A stretch of 64,000 nt of DNA from Roseovarius tolerans (lineage in GTDB: Bacteria > Pseudomonadota > Alphaproteobacteria > Rhodobacterales > Rhodobacteraceae): the NCBI RefSeq assembly GCF_900109855.1, contig NZ_FOBO01000013.1, positions 54,091 through 118,090 of the forward strand, in the 5' to 3' direction. Positions 1-8,927 of the stretch are shown here, one piece after another. Under the pieces are notes generated by a model. It was not told where the DNA came from and made no database searches. It was given only the letters and a program-made list of their open reading frames with translations. The stretch's first letter is position 1; each line of letters begins with the position of its first letter. A program made the translations under genes and the position numbers.

Positions 1-1
1 C

Positions 2-730
2 GAAGATCTGAAATCTGCCCTGCGCAAGGGGCTGGACGATTTCACATCGCTGCGCAGCGACGTCATCTTCCTGATCGCGATCTACCCGATTCTCGGAATC
101 GCACTGTCGCTGGTTGCCTTTCACATGGCGCGCCTGCCGATGCTCTTTCCACTGGCGGCCGGGTTCACGCTATTGGGGCCGATGGTCGCCACCGGCCTCT
201 ACGAGATGAGCCGCCAGCGCGAGGCGACCGGACAGGCCGGCTGGGGCGCGGCATTTTCGGTGATGACCGCCCCGGTGATCGTGCCGGTGCTGGTCCTGGG
301 GATGGTGCTGATGGGCATCTTCATCGCCTGGATGTTCGCCGCGAGCGTGATCTACAACGCCACGCTCGGGCCGCAGCCGCCTGCCTCGGTCGGCGGCTTT
401 CTCGGCGATGTGCTGACCACCGCACCGGGCTGGACGATGATGGTGCTGGGCGTGGGCGTGGGGTTCGTGTTTGCCGGGGCGGTGCTGGTGCTCAGCATGA
501 TCTCGTTTCCGATGCTGATCGACCGGCGCGCCGGTGTCACGGTGGCCGTGCTTACCTCGGTGAAGGTGGCGCGGGAAAACCCGCGCATCGTGGCTATCTG
601 GGGGCTTCTGGTGGCCGTGGTGATGGTGCTCGGCACCCTGCCCGCCTTTCTGGGCCTGGTGATCGTGCTGCCGGTTCTGGGCCATGCGACCTGGCATCTC
701 TATCGCGCGGCGGTGCCGGGAGAGGCGTGA
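2..730 (+). CDS. DUF2189 family integral membrane protein (5' end outside window)
   Basis: The reading frame is open from base 2, so the gene begins upstream of the window; an internal ATG at 125 is not the start. The visible 242 residues are very hydrophobic, with about five or six membrane segments. The pattern (LKKGxDDF-like start, a short YEMSRQRE loop between membrane segments, a second conserved half around SFPMLIDR) resembles DUF2189 proteins of alphaproteobacteria. Function is unknown; it should sit in the inner membrane. It ends at TGA 728-730 and converges on kpsC, with a repeat filling the gap. The family call comes from memory of the pattern. Confidence 0.75.
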   Translation, partial: EDLKSALRKGLDDFTSLRSDVIFLIAIYPILGIALSLVAFHMARLPMLFPLAAGFTLLGPMVATGLYEMSRQREATGQAGWGAAFSVMTAPVIVPVLVLGMVLMGIFIAWMFAASVIYNATLGPQPPASVGGFLGDVLTTAPGWTMMVLGVGVGFVFAGAVLVLSMISFPMLIDRRAGVTVAVLTSVKVARENPRIVAIWGLLVAVVMVLGTLPAFLGLVIVLPVLGHATWHLYRAAVPGEA

Positions 731-739
731 CGCAAGAGG

Positions 740-1000
740 GTCTACCGAGGTTGAGAATGGGCTGAAGCGGACATGGCACCCCGCCAAAAGGTGCCGCGTG
801 ATCGCAGGGCCGGGGACTGGCGAAGCAACGGTCGTGGTGGGTGCTTTATCCCAGCCAAGTCATTCTGAACTCAACACGTTGCGCGCCCTATCAAATCGCC
901 AGGCCGCGGGACGGCCCGGCGATCGCGCGGCACCTTCGGTGCGTTTCGCGCGGGTGGTGCGAAGGTCAGCTCAAGACCAATAGCCCCCCTCTTTGAGCCA
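740..1000. repeat. Dispersed intergenic repeat, copy A
   Basis: Noncoding stretch between two convergent genes. Short blocks match other gaps in this window. The block GGCTGAAGCGGACATGGC (about 756-773) matches the start of the copy near 26.25 kb. GTGGGTGCTTTATCCCAGCC (about 838-857) matches blocks near 26.34 kb and 54.85 kb. GCACCTTCGGTGCGTTTCGC (about 930-949) recurs inverted near 6.32 kb. No gene is visible here. Function is unknown; a 3'-end processing or terminator role is inference. Confidence 0.6.
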
Positions 1001-1001
1001 T

Positions 1002-3008
1002 CTACCGCCACCAATGCGCGTGGGTCGCAAGCGCTCCCTGCAGCTTGGCCAGCAGGCGGTTGCCGCGCCCACCACGCGACAGCGGACCATGCGCGAGGCG
1101 CTCGACCACGATCTCGACCGGGCAGGCGCTGCCTGTCACGGGGTCGAAATAGCGTGGATAGTCGATCAACGTCGCATGCACCAAACCCACCAGCGAGAGC
1201 CGCGCCCGGCGGCGTGGTGGCACGCGGCCCAAATCGCGTGTCAGGCCCCACCCCGCGTAGAACGGCGCACCAGTCGTGGTCACCGCCACGCCGCGCAAAA
1301 GCGCCTCGAACCCCAGAAGCGAGGTCATCGTCCAGACCTCCTGCACCGCGCACAAAAGCGCCGCAGGATCACAGTCGGTTATGGTCATGTCCGCCAACCC
1401 CTCCGCCTCCATCGCACCGGGGCGCAGACCGGCCTCGACATCCGGGTGCGGCTTATAGAGGATCACCGCGTCCGGATTTTCGGCGCGCACCTTTTGCAAA
1501 AGCGCGAAGTTGCTGCGCACGTCGCCCGCCCCCAAGCGGATCGAGGCGTCGTCCTCCACCTGACCCGGCACCAGGATACGATGCCCCGGCGGCAGGTCGG
1601 GCGCGGCGGCCCCGAGGTTATACTTGCTCAGCCCGTCGCGGATCAGCGCCTTGATCAGCGCTTCGGCGCGCAGCGCCTGATCGGGGCGCAGAACCGCACG
1701 TTCCGTGATCAGCCGTTCAAGGCGGCTCTCGCGCGACGGATCGTAGTAGATCCCAAGATCATCCAGCACCAGCGACAGGGGCGGCACCAGATCGGCCCCC
1801 AGCCCGCGCGAGCGCAGAAAGCCGTCCTCGACGCGCACCGCGCCCTCGGGCCCCGCCTGCGAGGCCCAGACCATCGCGGGGCGATCCGCCCGTGCGGGTT
1901 TATCAAAGCTCAACCGCCTGTGTCGGCCGAAAAATCGCTGCAACGGCGCGCGTTTCCAGAGGCGCATGCCATACGCGTCCCAGCCGTGGCGATCCTCGCG
2001 CCAGGCGCGGGTCTCTGCGGCCAGCGCCTCAATCGCCGTCTCGGCCTCGCATAAGCGGTCACGGTGCGGATCATACCAGGTGGGATAGAGCAGCATCGTC
2101 CCGGCGAAGAGTTGCGCCTTGCTGAGGCTGCGGCCCCGGCGCGACAAGGCGTGAGGGTGGCGGTCCTCGGTCAGGCCCCAGCCGGCGTAGAGCGGCTGGC
2201 CAAAGACCTGCGGGCGGTGCCCCGCATAGATCGCCTCGAACCCCAGCTGCGAAGTCACGCAATAGACAGCGATAGCCCCCTCCATCAGCGCCCATGGGCT
2301 GACCGGATCGGTGAAAAGCCGCACCCTGTCGCTCTCATCGGCGGTCGAGAAATAGCCGCCGCGATGGCCCTGCGATGTCTCGGGATGGGTCTTGATCAGG
2401 ATGCGCGCACCGGGGTTTTCCTCCTGCGCCCAATAGAGCATTTCGCGAAACGTGTTGGCATCCGCGCCACCATGGATGACCGAGGCGTCGCCCCGCGTCT
2501 GGTCGATCACCAGCACGTAGCCCGGATCAGGACAGGACAGCGCCGGATCAATGCCGGTATATTTCGACAGATGCGCCTCTTGCATCCGGGCGATACCGCC
2601 GCGCGCGCGGTCCAGCAGCGCGGTGTCGTCAAAGGGATGCGTCGCGAGGATATGTTCCAGATCCGATGGCCCGCTCGCATCGAAATAGATGCCCCGGCTA
2701 TCGATCACCAACCCCATAGGCGGACTGCCCGCACGCCCTGGAAAAAGCGAGCGCAGGAACGCATCCTCGATACGCAAGAGCCCGGCGCCGGTGCGCGCGG
2801 CCATCGCTTCGCCCCGCGCGGCATAGGGGCTGCGCCCCCAGACCGCGATCAGGTCATCCGATGTCGGCACCCCGAGGCGCAGGTCATACCCGGCCAATGC
2901 CAGAATGCGCCGCACCCGCGCCTGTCGCAGAAACCCCGCGTTGAAATAGAAAACCCGCCGGGAGGAGTGTTCCCCCCCGGCGGGTCGATGCGCGTGTGAC
3001 TGCGTCAA
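1002..3008 (-). CDS. kpsC: Capsule polysaccharide linker glycosyltransferase KpsC
   Basis: A 668-residue protein with two tandem Capsule_synth-type halves. Each carries a related block: GLVIDSRGIYFDASGPSDLE in the first half matches a LVLDDLGIYYDPSRESRLE block in the second, and YAGWGLT appears near the end of both halves. Two-module KpsC proteins add beta-Kdo to the lipid carrier that anchors group 2 type capsules, working with KpsS at the inner membrane. The start is placed at TTG 3008, whose TTGA overlaps the stop of the upstream lipoprotein gene. It gives an N-terminus MTQSHAH... leading to RRVFYFNAGFL, as family members begin. A start further upstream at 3095 would lie inside the lipoprotein gene. 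No ABC exporter genes (kpsM, kpsT, kpsE) are in the window. Confidence 0.88.
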   Translation of the reverse strand: MTQSHAHRPAGGEHSSRRVFYFNAGFLRQARVRRILALAGYDLRLGVPTSDDLIAVWGRSPYAARGEAMAARTGAGLLRIEDAFLRSLFPGRAGSPPMGLVIDSRGIYFDASGPSDLEHILATHPFDDTALLDRARGGIARMQEAHLSKYTGIDPALSCPDPGYVLVIDQTRGDASVIHGGADANTFREMLYWAQEENPGARILIKTHPETSQGHRGGYFSTADESDRVRLFTDPVSPWALMEGAIAVYCVTSQLGFEAIYAGHRPQVFGQPLYAGWGLTEDRHPHALSRRGRSLSKAQLFAGTMLLYPTWYDPHRDRLCEAETAIEALAAETRAWREDRHGWDAYGMRLWKRAPLQRFFGRHRRLSFDKPARADRPAMVWASQAGPEGAVRVEDGFLRSRGLGADLVPPLSLVLDDLGIYYDPSRESRLERLITERAVLRPDQALRAEALIKALIRDGLSKYNLGAAAPDLPPGHRILVPGQVEDDASIRLGAGDVRSNFALLQKVRAENPDAVILYKPHPDVEAGLRPGAMEAEGLADMTITDCDPAALLCAVQEVWTMTSLLGFEALLRGVAVTTTGAPFYAGWGLTRDLGRVPPRRRARLSLVGLVHATLIDYPRYFDPVTGSACPVEIVVERLAHGPLSRGGRGNRLLAKLQGALATHAHWWR
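2954..2984 (-). terminator. Hairpin plus T-run inside the start of kpsC
   Basis: Read on the minus strand, CCCGCCGGG, a 13-base loop and CCCGGCGGG form a perfect 9-bp GC stem, followed at once by TTTTCTATTT. This has the form of a Rho-independent terminator. It lies about 20 bases after the lipoprotein stop and within the first codons of kpsC if the TTG start is right. It could reduce read-through from the lipoprotein gene into kpsC. The stem and T-run are visible; the attenuating role is inference. Confidence 0.6.
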
Positions 3009-4153
3009 AAGTCCCCTGAGAGGGTGCTGGATGCCGTCGAGACAGAGCCGATCGCCCCCAGCGTCCCGGTCAGCGCGGCAATGACCTTGGACCATTGCGT
3101 GAACGGTGCCTCGGTCACATAGATCGTATCGTCGTCGCGGACCGCGAAATCCCGGGCCATGAACATGCCGTTGGGCTTGGTCAGGTCGAGCACGTAGACC
3201 AGACGCTGCGCGCCCACCAGATCATCGCGTCCAAGCACCTGGTTCGCGATCTCCGCCGGTTCGTTGCGCAAGACGAACAGCCCGCGCGGATCGGCCGCCG
3301 ATGTGGTCAGGCCACCGACCTGTGCAATCGCTTCGAGCGCGCTCAGCGTCTGGGTGTCGAACGTGACGCGCGCCTGCGTGCCGGTGGCGCCCAGCGCGGT
3401 ATAGGACCGGGTATCGGATTCCACGAGAATGCGATCACCGCCGCGCAGGGCGATGTCGAAATCCGGATGCTTGAACAGATCCTGGAACCAGACCTTGGAG
3501 CGCTGATCGCCACGAATGACGGTGATCTGCGCCACTTCCGGTTCAATCGCGATGCCGCCCGCCGCCGCGATCATCGCCGATAGCGTGCGCGTCGGGGCCT
3601 CGATCGGATAGACGCCCTGCCCACCGACCGCACCGCTGATCGCCACGGTCGAGCCGTTGCCCGCCAGACGGCGCACCTCGACCTGCGGATCGGGGGTCTG
3701 CTGATCGAGTTTTTCGGTGATCACCCGGCGCACGCCTTCGGGCGTATTGCCCGCCGCACGAATGCGGCCCGCATAGGGAACGAAGATAAAGCCGGACCCA
3801 TCGACCTGCACCTCTTCGAGGATGGTCTGGTTCGACGTCTCGCCCGCCAGGAGCCCGTCATCGACGTTCTCCCAGATCGTCAGGCCAAGCGTGTCGCCGG
3901 GGCTGATCGTGTCCGACCCCAGAAGGCCTGCATTCTTGAACGCGTCGGTAAAGCCGAGCGCGGGCTGCACGGCGGTGGCCCGCGTCACCCGGTCATTGAC
4001 CGATACGACAAAGGCATCGCCCTGCCGCTGCACCGAACCGGCGTAGATTTCTCGCTTGTTGGGGCCCACGCGGGGCAACGCGCATCCGGCCAGGATCAAG
4101 ACGATCGCCAGTAGCGCGACGGGCTTCGCCCATCGGGTATGTCGGGATATCAC
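3005..4153 (-). CDS. Polysaccharide export outer-membrane lipoprotein (Wza/KpsD type)
   Basis: A 382-residue protein with a lipoprotein signal peptide: a positively charged start, a hydrophobic stretch, then the lipobox LAGC near residues 21-24. An export domain follows (GDTLGLTIWEN near residue 90, then PYAGRIRAAGNTPEGVRRVI), then SLBB-like repeats (VAISGAVGGQGVYPIEAPT) and a hydrophobic C-terminus. Such proteins form the outer-membrane channel for capsule or exopolysaccharide. The start is GTG at 4153, with GGAG eight bases upstream. The gene lies between kpsS and kpsC on the same strand and its stop overlaps the kpsC start, so co-transcription is likely. Confidence 0.88.
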   Translation of the reverse strand: MISRHTRWAKPVALLAIVLILAGCALPRVGPNKREIYAGSVQRQGDAFVVSVNDRVTRATAVQPALGFTDAFKNAGLLGSDTISPGDTLGLTIWENVDDGLLAGETSNQTILEEVQVDGSGFIFVPYAGRIRAAGNTPEGVRRVITEKLDQQTPDPQVEVRRLAGNGSTVAISGAVGGQGVYPIEAPTRTLSAMIAAAGGIAIEPEVAQITVIRGDQRSKVWFQDLFKHPDFDIALRGGDRILVESDTRSYTALGATGTQARVTFDTQTLSALEAIAQVGGLTTSAADPRGLFVLRNEPAEIANQVLGRDDLVGAQRLVYVLDLTKPNGMFMARDFAVRDDDTIYVTEAPFTQWSKVIAALTGTLGAIGSVSTASSTLSGDF

Positions 4154-4251
4154 TGCTCGGTCTCCTCGACCTGTTATTGTTCTGCCTCAGTTCTTTTTTT
4201 GCCAAGTTACCGGAGTTGCATCCCAAAATCCAGCTTTTGTGTGCCCCTGCG

Positions 4252-5544
4252 TCAGGGGACCAGCCGCAACTGTTGCCGTGGTGCCGCGGTGCCCCGGCTG
4301 AGCGCGTCATAGGGATCATCCGGGGCAAGCATCATGTCGACCACCTGCCGCAGCACCTGCCTGCGCCCGCGCGAGGAATAAAACCCGCCCGCGATCTGGC
4401 TGGTTTCCAACAGGAACCGGCGGTAATCTGCATAGGCGCTCCGGTCCGGACGCTCTGCCCCGGCGAAGAAATCGCGCAGCGGCTTGGTCGAGACGAATTG
4501 CGGCTTGGCATAGACCGCCTGCCCGAAGGTGCGCAACGGAATGCCTCGCCAGAGCACCTGTTGTGCGGCGGTGGAATTGACCGTGACAGCCGAGCGGGCC
4601 TCGTCCAGCAGCCGCGCCAGCTTGCCGCCACGCAGGTAATGCACGCGGCCCTGCAGCCCTTGCAGCCGGATCAGACGGCGCAGCGTGGCGCGAATGGGGG
4701 CACGCCCGTCCTCCAGCGGATGCGCCTTGATCACCAGATGATGATGCGGCGGCGCACCCCGTGCAAAGCCGTCGATCACCGCCTCGAGAAATTCAGAGAC
4801 CGTGGAGAATGGCGAATGCGCCTGGAACGACGCGTCATGCTCCAGTTGCAACAACACGACGTGATAGGGAAAGCCGCCGGTGCGGACGCGCCGCGTGGTG
4901 ATGCGTCGCTCGATTGCCTGCACCGGCATCAAGAGCAGCCGCTTGAGATAAAGCGAGAATTCCTGTCCCACGCTGAGGCCGCGATGCGGGCGAAATCCGC
5001 GATACCGCTGGTTCAGGAACAGCACGCAGCCATGATAAAGCGCACCGTAAAAGATGTGCTGACGCATGTCTCCCCAGCTTGCCGGGGGCATGGCAGCGTC
5101 CATGTCGGACTGCGCCAGCGCCGCGCGCATCTCGGGCACACTCATCTCCATCAGGCGTGAATTGCCGTTGGTGCCGCCACGCTCATAGGTCACCCAGTAG
5201 GGGCGCATGTAGCCTTCCTCGAAAACATGCACCGTCACCCCCGCCGCACGCGCGATCTCGACCGCCTGCGCATGGATCGGGCGGGTGTCGCCATAAAGCA
5301 CGATATCGGTGATGGATTTTTCCGCGATCAGACTGCGCAGCGTCTCGGGCCAGTCCTCGGCCCGCCCGCGATAGGCGATATAACGCGTCGCGTCGCGCCA
5401 GAACATGCCGTCGCCCGCATTGAAGCCGACGCGCCAGACATCGACGCCCGCGCGTCGCAGCATCTCACCTAGCCGGTGAAAGAACGGCCCGTGCGGCCCC
5501 TGAAGAAACAGGAACGCGCGGCCTGTGCCGGTCAGCCCTGACAT
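4252..5544 (-). CDS. kpsS: Capsule polysaccharide linker glycosyltransferase KpsS
   Basis: A 430-residue single-module Capsule_synth protein. The N-terminus FLFLQGPHGPFFHRLGEMLR is typical of KpsS, and a late block TVNSTAAQQVLWRGIPLRTF resembles the conserved acceptor and donor-binding region of the family. KpsS adds the first beta-Kdo of the poly-Kdo linker to the lipid carrier, and KpsC extends it. The gene is first of the three minus-strand capsule genes. About 100 bases separate it from the lipoprotein gene, and the small gap includes an A-rich stretch. It is divergent from ribE. Confidence 0.87.
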   Translation of the reverse strand: MSGLTGTGRAFLFLQGPHGPFFHRLGEMLRRAGVDVWRVGFNAGDGMFWRDATRYIAYRGRAEDWPETLRSLIAEKSITDIVLYGDTRPIHAQAVEIARAAGVTVHVFEEGYMRPYWVTYERGGTNGNSRLMEMSVPEMRAALAQSDMDAAMPPASWGDMRQHIFYGALYHGCVLFLNQRYRGFRPHRGLSVGQEFSLYLKRLLLMPVQAIERRITTRRVRTGGFPYHVVLLQLEHDASFQAHSPFSTVSEFLEAVIDGFARGAPPHHHLVIKAHPLEDGRAPIRATLRRLIRLQGLQGRVHYLRGGKLARLLDEARSAVTVNSTAAQQVLWRGIPLRTFGQAVYAKPQFVSTKPLRDFFAGAERPDRSAYADYRRFLLETSQIAGGFYSSRGRRQVLRQVVDMMLAPDDPYDALSRGTAAPRQQLRLVP

Positions 5545-5567
5545 CGTCTACGCAGCCCCTCACGTTG

Positions 5568-5603
5568 ATTTTCGCCTTGATAGCCTGAAATCCTGGCGAA
5601 AAT
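5568..5603. promoter_or_regulatory. Inverted repeat in the kpsS/ribE divergent gap
   Basis: ATTTTCGCC at 5568-5576 and GGCGAAAAT at 5595-5603 are perfect 9-bp inverted repeats separated by 18 bases. They sit between the divergent starts of kpsS and ribE. The arrangement suits a dimeric regulator site or a small hairpin; no T-run supports a terminator in either direction. No recognised FMN riboswitch core is present. Confidence 0.4.
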
Positions 5604-5681
5604 AAGCCCCGTTTGACGGCGCGGCTTGTCTTGGCCGCGGTGCGAGGCTAGGTCCGGAGCACAGCAGAGGGAGAGCCGCAC

Positions 5682-6269
5682 ATGTTCACAGGGATCATCA
5701 CCGATATGGGCCGTATCCGTGCCATCGAGCAGCGCGGCGACATGCGCGCGCGGATCAGCACAGGCTACGACACCGCGAAGATCGAGATCGGTGCCTCGAT
5801 CGCCTGTGATGGCGTATGCCTGACGGTGGTCGGTCTGGGGCCTGACTGGTTCGACGTGGATATCTCCGCCGAGACGGTGTCGAAGACCAACCTCTCCACC
5901 TGGGCCGAGGCCAAGCGCGTCAATCTCGAGCGCGCGCTCAAGGTCGGTGACGAGTTGGGCGGGCATATCGTGTCGGGACATGTCGACGGGCTCGCCGAGG
6001 TGGTGGACCTGCGCGACGAGGGCGACAGCACCCGCGTCACCCTGCGCGCGCCCGAAGACCTCGCGAGGTTCATCGCGGCCAAGGGATCCGTGGCGCTGAA
6101 TGGCACGTCGCTTACCGTGAACGAGGTCGCGGGCCGCGAGTTCGGCATCAATTTCATCCCGCATACCAAGCAAGTTACGACATGGGGCGACGTCGCCGTG
6201 GGCGACCGGGTCAATCTGGAGATCGACACGTTGGCGCGCTATGTCGCCCGGCTGGCCGAGGCGGGATAA
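5682..6269 (+). CDS. ribE: Riboflavin synthase alpha subunit
   Basis: A 195-residue protein starting MFTGIITDMGRI, the hallmark of riboflavin synthase. It has two lumazine-binding repeats: the first around ASIACDGVCLTVV, the second around GSVALNGTSLTVN, with SGHVDG between them. The trimeric cytosolic enzyme dismutates two 6,7-dimethyl-8-ribityllumazine molecules into riboflavin. A GAGGGAGAG ribosome site precedes the ATG. No other rib gene is adjacent. Flavin demand is plausible nearby given the two FAD enzymes and ThyX in the window, but no direct link is seen. Confidence 0.95.
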   Translation: MFTGIITDMGRIRAIEQRGDMRARISTGYDTAKIEIGASIACDGVCLTVVGLGPDWFDVDISAETVSKTNLSTWAEAKRVNLERALKVGDELGGHIVSGHVDGLAEVVDLRDEGDSTRVTLRAPEDLARFIAAKGSVALNGTSLTVNEVAGREFGINFIPHTKQVTTWGDVAVGDRVNLEIDTLARYVARLAEAG

Positions 6270-6289
6270 GCGCGGACTGAACGGGCATT

Positions 6290-6380
6290 TGGGGCCTGTT
6301 GCTGCCGTTGCCGTGAGCCGCGCGAAACGCACCGAAGGTGCTATGTCCGCTGAAGGCCAAAATTACCCTCGCTCACCGTC
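6290..6380. repeat. Dispersed intergenic repeat, copy B (inverted, short)
   Basis: This noncoding gap lies between convergent ribE and mltG. Its stretch GCGCGAAACGCACCGAAGGT (6316-6335) is the reverse complement of part of copy A (about 932-951). Read on the minus strand it also contains ATTTTGGCCTTCAGCGGACA, which matches the start of the copy near 26.25 kb in 17 of 18 bases. Function is unknown. Confidence 0.55.
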
Positions 6381-6384
6381 CGGT

Positions 6385-7545
6385 TCAGTTCCCGGCCCGC
6401 TCCGCCTCGATTTCGCGCCAGCGCGCGACGTTGCGGTTATGCTCGGCCAGCGTTTCAGCAAAGGCATGCCCGCCGCTGCCATCGGCCACGAAGAATACGT
6501 AATCCGTGCTGTCGGGATCGACCGCCGCCTCGATGCTCGCGCGGCCGGGATTGGCGATTGGCGTGGGCGGCAGCCCCTCGATCACATAGGTGTTCCACGG
6601 CGTCGCCCCGCGCAATTCGCTCTGACGCAATCCGCGCCCCAGCACGCCGCGCCCCTCGGTGATGCCGTAGATCACCGTCGGGTCGGTTTGCAGGCGCATG
6701 CCGCGCTCCAGCCGGTTGACGAAGACGCTCGCCACCTGACGCCGCTCCTCGGCAACACCAGTCTCTTTTTCGATGATCGAGGCGAGGATCAGTGCCTCCT
6801 CGGCGCTGTCGAGCGGCAGCCCCTCGGCACGGCCCTCCCAAGCGGCGGCAAGGATAACGGCCTGTGCCTCGGCCATGCGGGTGAGCACGCTTTCGCGGCT
6901 ATCGCCTGCGCGCACCTCATAGCTGTTTGGCGCGAGCCTGCCCTCGGCGGGCACCTCCTCCACGTCGCCTTCCAGCACGTCGACGACTTTCAGCCCTTCG
7001 ACCACCTGCCAACTGGTGATCCCCTCGGCAAAGGCGATGCGATAGCGTGTGTCGGCCTGATCGCGCACCCGTTCGAATATCGCGGGCGCGCTGACCTCCT
7101 CAGCCATCGGATCAAAGGCAGCACGCTCCTCGTAGCGCCCCGTGGCGGTATCCAGTTCGCGCACCACGACCTCTGCCGATGTCACGCCGATCCGGTAAAC
7201 CACCTCGGTGCCACAACTGCTGGCCCCGCCCCGGGTGATGATGTCGGTGATATCCGACATGCTGGCCCCCTGCGGAATAAGCCAGCTCCCGGCCTTCAGA
7301 TCACTGGATTTCTCGGCATAATCCGCGCCGATGCGAAAGATCGCGCCGCTGGTGACCGCGCCCTCGCTTTCCAGCTTGCGCGACACGATGCGCATGTTGC
7401 TGCCCGGCTCCACTCGCAGGCAGATCGGATCACCATGCGGACCTTGGGCTGTGTACTGGCTTTGCCCCCAGAGGATCACCCCCCCCAGCAGGAACACCAC
7501 CACCACCAGAAGCGTCAGGAAGTTCGAGGCGATATGACGCCACAT
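6385..7545 (-). CDS. mltG: Endolytic murein transglycosylase MltG
   Basis: A 386-residue YceG/MltG-family protein. One N-terminal membrane helix (about residues 8-26) anchors it in the inner membrane facing the periplasm. A LysM-like region precedes the catalytic domain, where LILASIIEKETG holds the conserved glutamate. QTDPTVIYG and TPWNTYVIEGLPPTPIANPG are further family blocks. It cleaves nascent glycan strands and is thought to set their length. Its ATG overlaps the fabF stop by one base (TGATG), so the two are co-transcribed, a common order in proteobacteria. Confidence 0.95.
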   Translation of the reverse strand: MWRHIASNFLTLLVVVVFLLGGVILWGQSQYTAQGPHGDPICLRVEPGSNMRIVSRKLESEGAVTSGAIFRIGADYAEKSSDLKAGSWLIPQGASMSDITDIITRGGASSCGTEVVYRIGVTSAEVVVRELDTATGRYEERAAFDPMAEEVSAPAIFERVRDQADTRYRIAFAEGITSWQVVEGLKVVDVLEGDVEEVPAEGRLAPNSYEVRAGDSRESVLTRMAEAQAVILAAAWEGRAEGLPLDSAEEALILASIIEKETGVAEERRQVASVFVNRLERGMRLQTDPTVIYGITEGRGVLGRGLRQSELRGATPWNTYVIEGLPPTPIANPGRASIEAAVDPDSTDYVFFVADGSGGHAFAETLAEHNRNVARWREIEAERAGN

Positions 7546-8804
7546 CAGCGCGGCTTCCCAAGCACCAGCGCGGCATTGGTGCCGCCAAAGCCGAAGCTGT
7601 TCGACAACGCCACGTCGATCTTGCGCTCGCGCTTGGCATTGGGCGCAAGATCGAGCGGCGTTTCGACTGCGGGGTTGTCGAGATTGATCGTCGGCGGGGC
7701 CACCTGATCGCGGATCGCGAGGATCGAGAAAATCGCCTCGACCGCGCCAGCCGCCCCCAGCAGATGACCAACCGAGGACTTTGTCGAACTCATCGTGGCC
7801 TTGCCCGCCGCATCGCCCAACAGGGTCTCCACGGCTTTCAGTTCGATCGTGTCGGCCATGGTCGAAGTGCCATGTGCGTTTATGTAATCGATATCCGACG
7901 GCTCCATGCCGGCATTGCGCAGCGCCGACCGCATCGCCCGCAGCCCGCCATCGCCATCCTCGGATGGAGCGGTGATGTGATAGGCATCGCCCGACAGCCC
8001 GTACCCCAGCACCTCGGCATAGATCTTGGCGCCGCGTGCCTTGGCATGCTCGTATTCCTCGAGCACCACAACGCCCGCGCCTTCGCCCATGACGAACCCG
8101 TCGCGCTCCACGTCATAGGGGCGGCTGGCACCTTGCGGGTCATCGGCACGCTTGGTCGAGAGCGCCTTGCAGGCATTGAATCCGGCAATCCCGATCTCGC
8201 AGATCGAGGCCTCGGCCCCGCCAGCGACCATGACGTCGGCATCTCCGAACATGATCAGCCGTGCCGCGTCACCAATCGCATGCGCACCCGTCGCGCAGGC
8301 GGTCACCACCGAATGGTTCGGGCCCTTGAAGCCGTAGCGGATGCTCACCTGCCCGCTGATCAGGTTGATCAGCGCACCAGGGATGAAGAACGGCGACACG
8401 CGGCGCACGCCCTTGTCACGAATGATATTCGCGGTCTCCTCGATCGAGCGCAGACCGCCGATGCCTGAGCCCATCATCACGCCCGTGCGTTCGAGGCTTT
8501 CGGCATCGTCGGGCATCCAGCCCGCGTCCTCGACCGCCTGTTGCGCGGCGGCCAGTCCGAACAGGATGAAATGGTCCACCTTGCGGCGTTCCTTGGGCTC
8601 CATGTAGTGGTCGGGGTCGAACGTGCCGTCACTGCCATCGCCATAGGGCACTTCGCATGCGTATTTCGTGATCACGTTCACCGGATCGAATCGAGTGATC
8701 GTTCCGGCCCCGGACTGCCCGTCCAGAAGTCTGCTCCAGCTTTTTTCGACCCCATCGGCCAATGGGGTCACCAGACCCAGACCCGTGACAACGACACGCC
8801 GCAT
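7545..8804 (-). CDS. fabF: 3-oxoacyl-[ACP] synthase II
   Basis: A 419-residue KAS II. The catalytic triad is visible: Cys in VVTACATGAHAIG, His in NAHGTSTMADTIE, and His in SSVGHLLGAAG. It elongates acyl-ACP in cytosolic type II fatty-acid synthesis. Two ATGs are adjacent at 8807 and 8804. The second lies seven bases after AAGGG and gives MRRVVVTGLGLVTPL, the normal start. An upstream in-frame extension to 8888 has no homology-like content. acpP, normally just upstream of fabF, is not here; a HisA-like gene is upstream instead. Confidence 0.95.
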   Translation of the reverse strand: MRRVVVTGLGLVTPLADGVEKSWSRLLDGQSGAGTITRFDPVNVITKYACEVPYGDGSDGTFDPDHYMEPKERRKVDHFILFGLAAAQQAVEDAGWMPDDAESLERTGVMMGSGIGGLRSIEETANIIRDKGVRRVSPFFIPGALINLISGQVSIRYGFKGPNHSVVTACATGAHAIGDAARLIMFGDADVMVAGGAEASICEIGIAGFNACKALSTKRADDPQGASRPYDVERDGFVMGEGAGVVVLEEYEHAKARGAKIYAEVLGYGLSGDAYHITAPSEDGDGGLRAMRSALRNAGMEPSDIDYINAHGTSTMADTIELKAVETLLGDAAGKATMSSTKSSVGHLLGAAGAVEAIFSILAIRDQVAPPTINLDNPAVETPLDLAPNAKRERKIDVALSNSFGFGGTNAALVLGKPR

Positions 8805-8927
8805 CATGCTGCCCTTTCTCGTTCGTTCGTTCGCCGCTCTTACCCCGGGTTGACCCCAAGGGGCAAGAGCGGCGAGGGCTGCGCGCAAGCGTCTGCCGGT
8901 TTCAAACCTCGCACATGCGCTTCCGGG

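Noticed and set aside
993..2054. Long plus-strand open frames across the kpsC region
   Set aside because: Composition is Arg/Gln/His-rich with no recognisable fold, while the minus-strand frame encodes a clear KpsC.
1002..5544. Complete capsule export locus
   Set aside because: Only kpsS, the lipoprotein and kpsC are present; the ABC exporter and co-polymerase genes are not in this window.
5545..5681. Possible FMN riboswitch upstream of ribE
   Set aside because: None of the conserved FMN aptamer segments are seen; only a simple inverted repeat is present.
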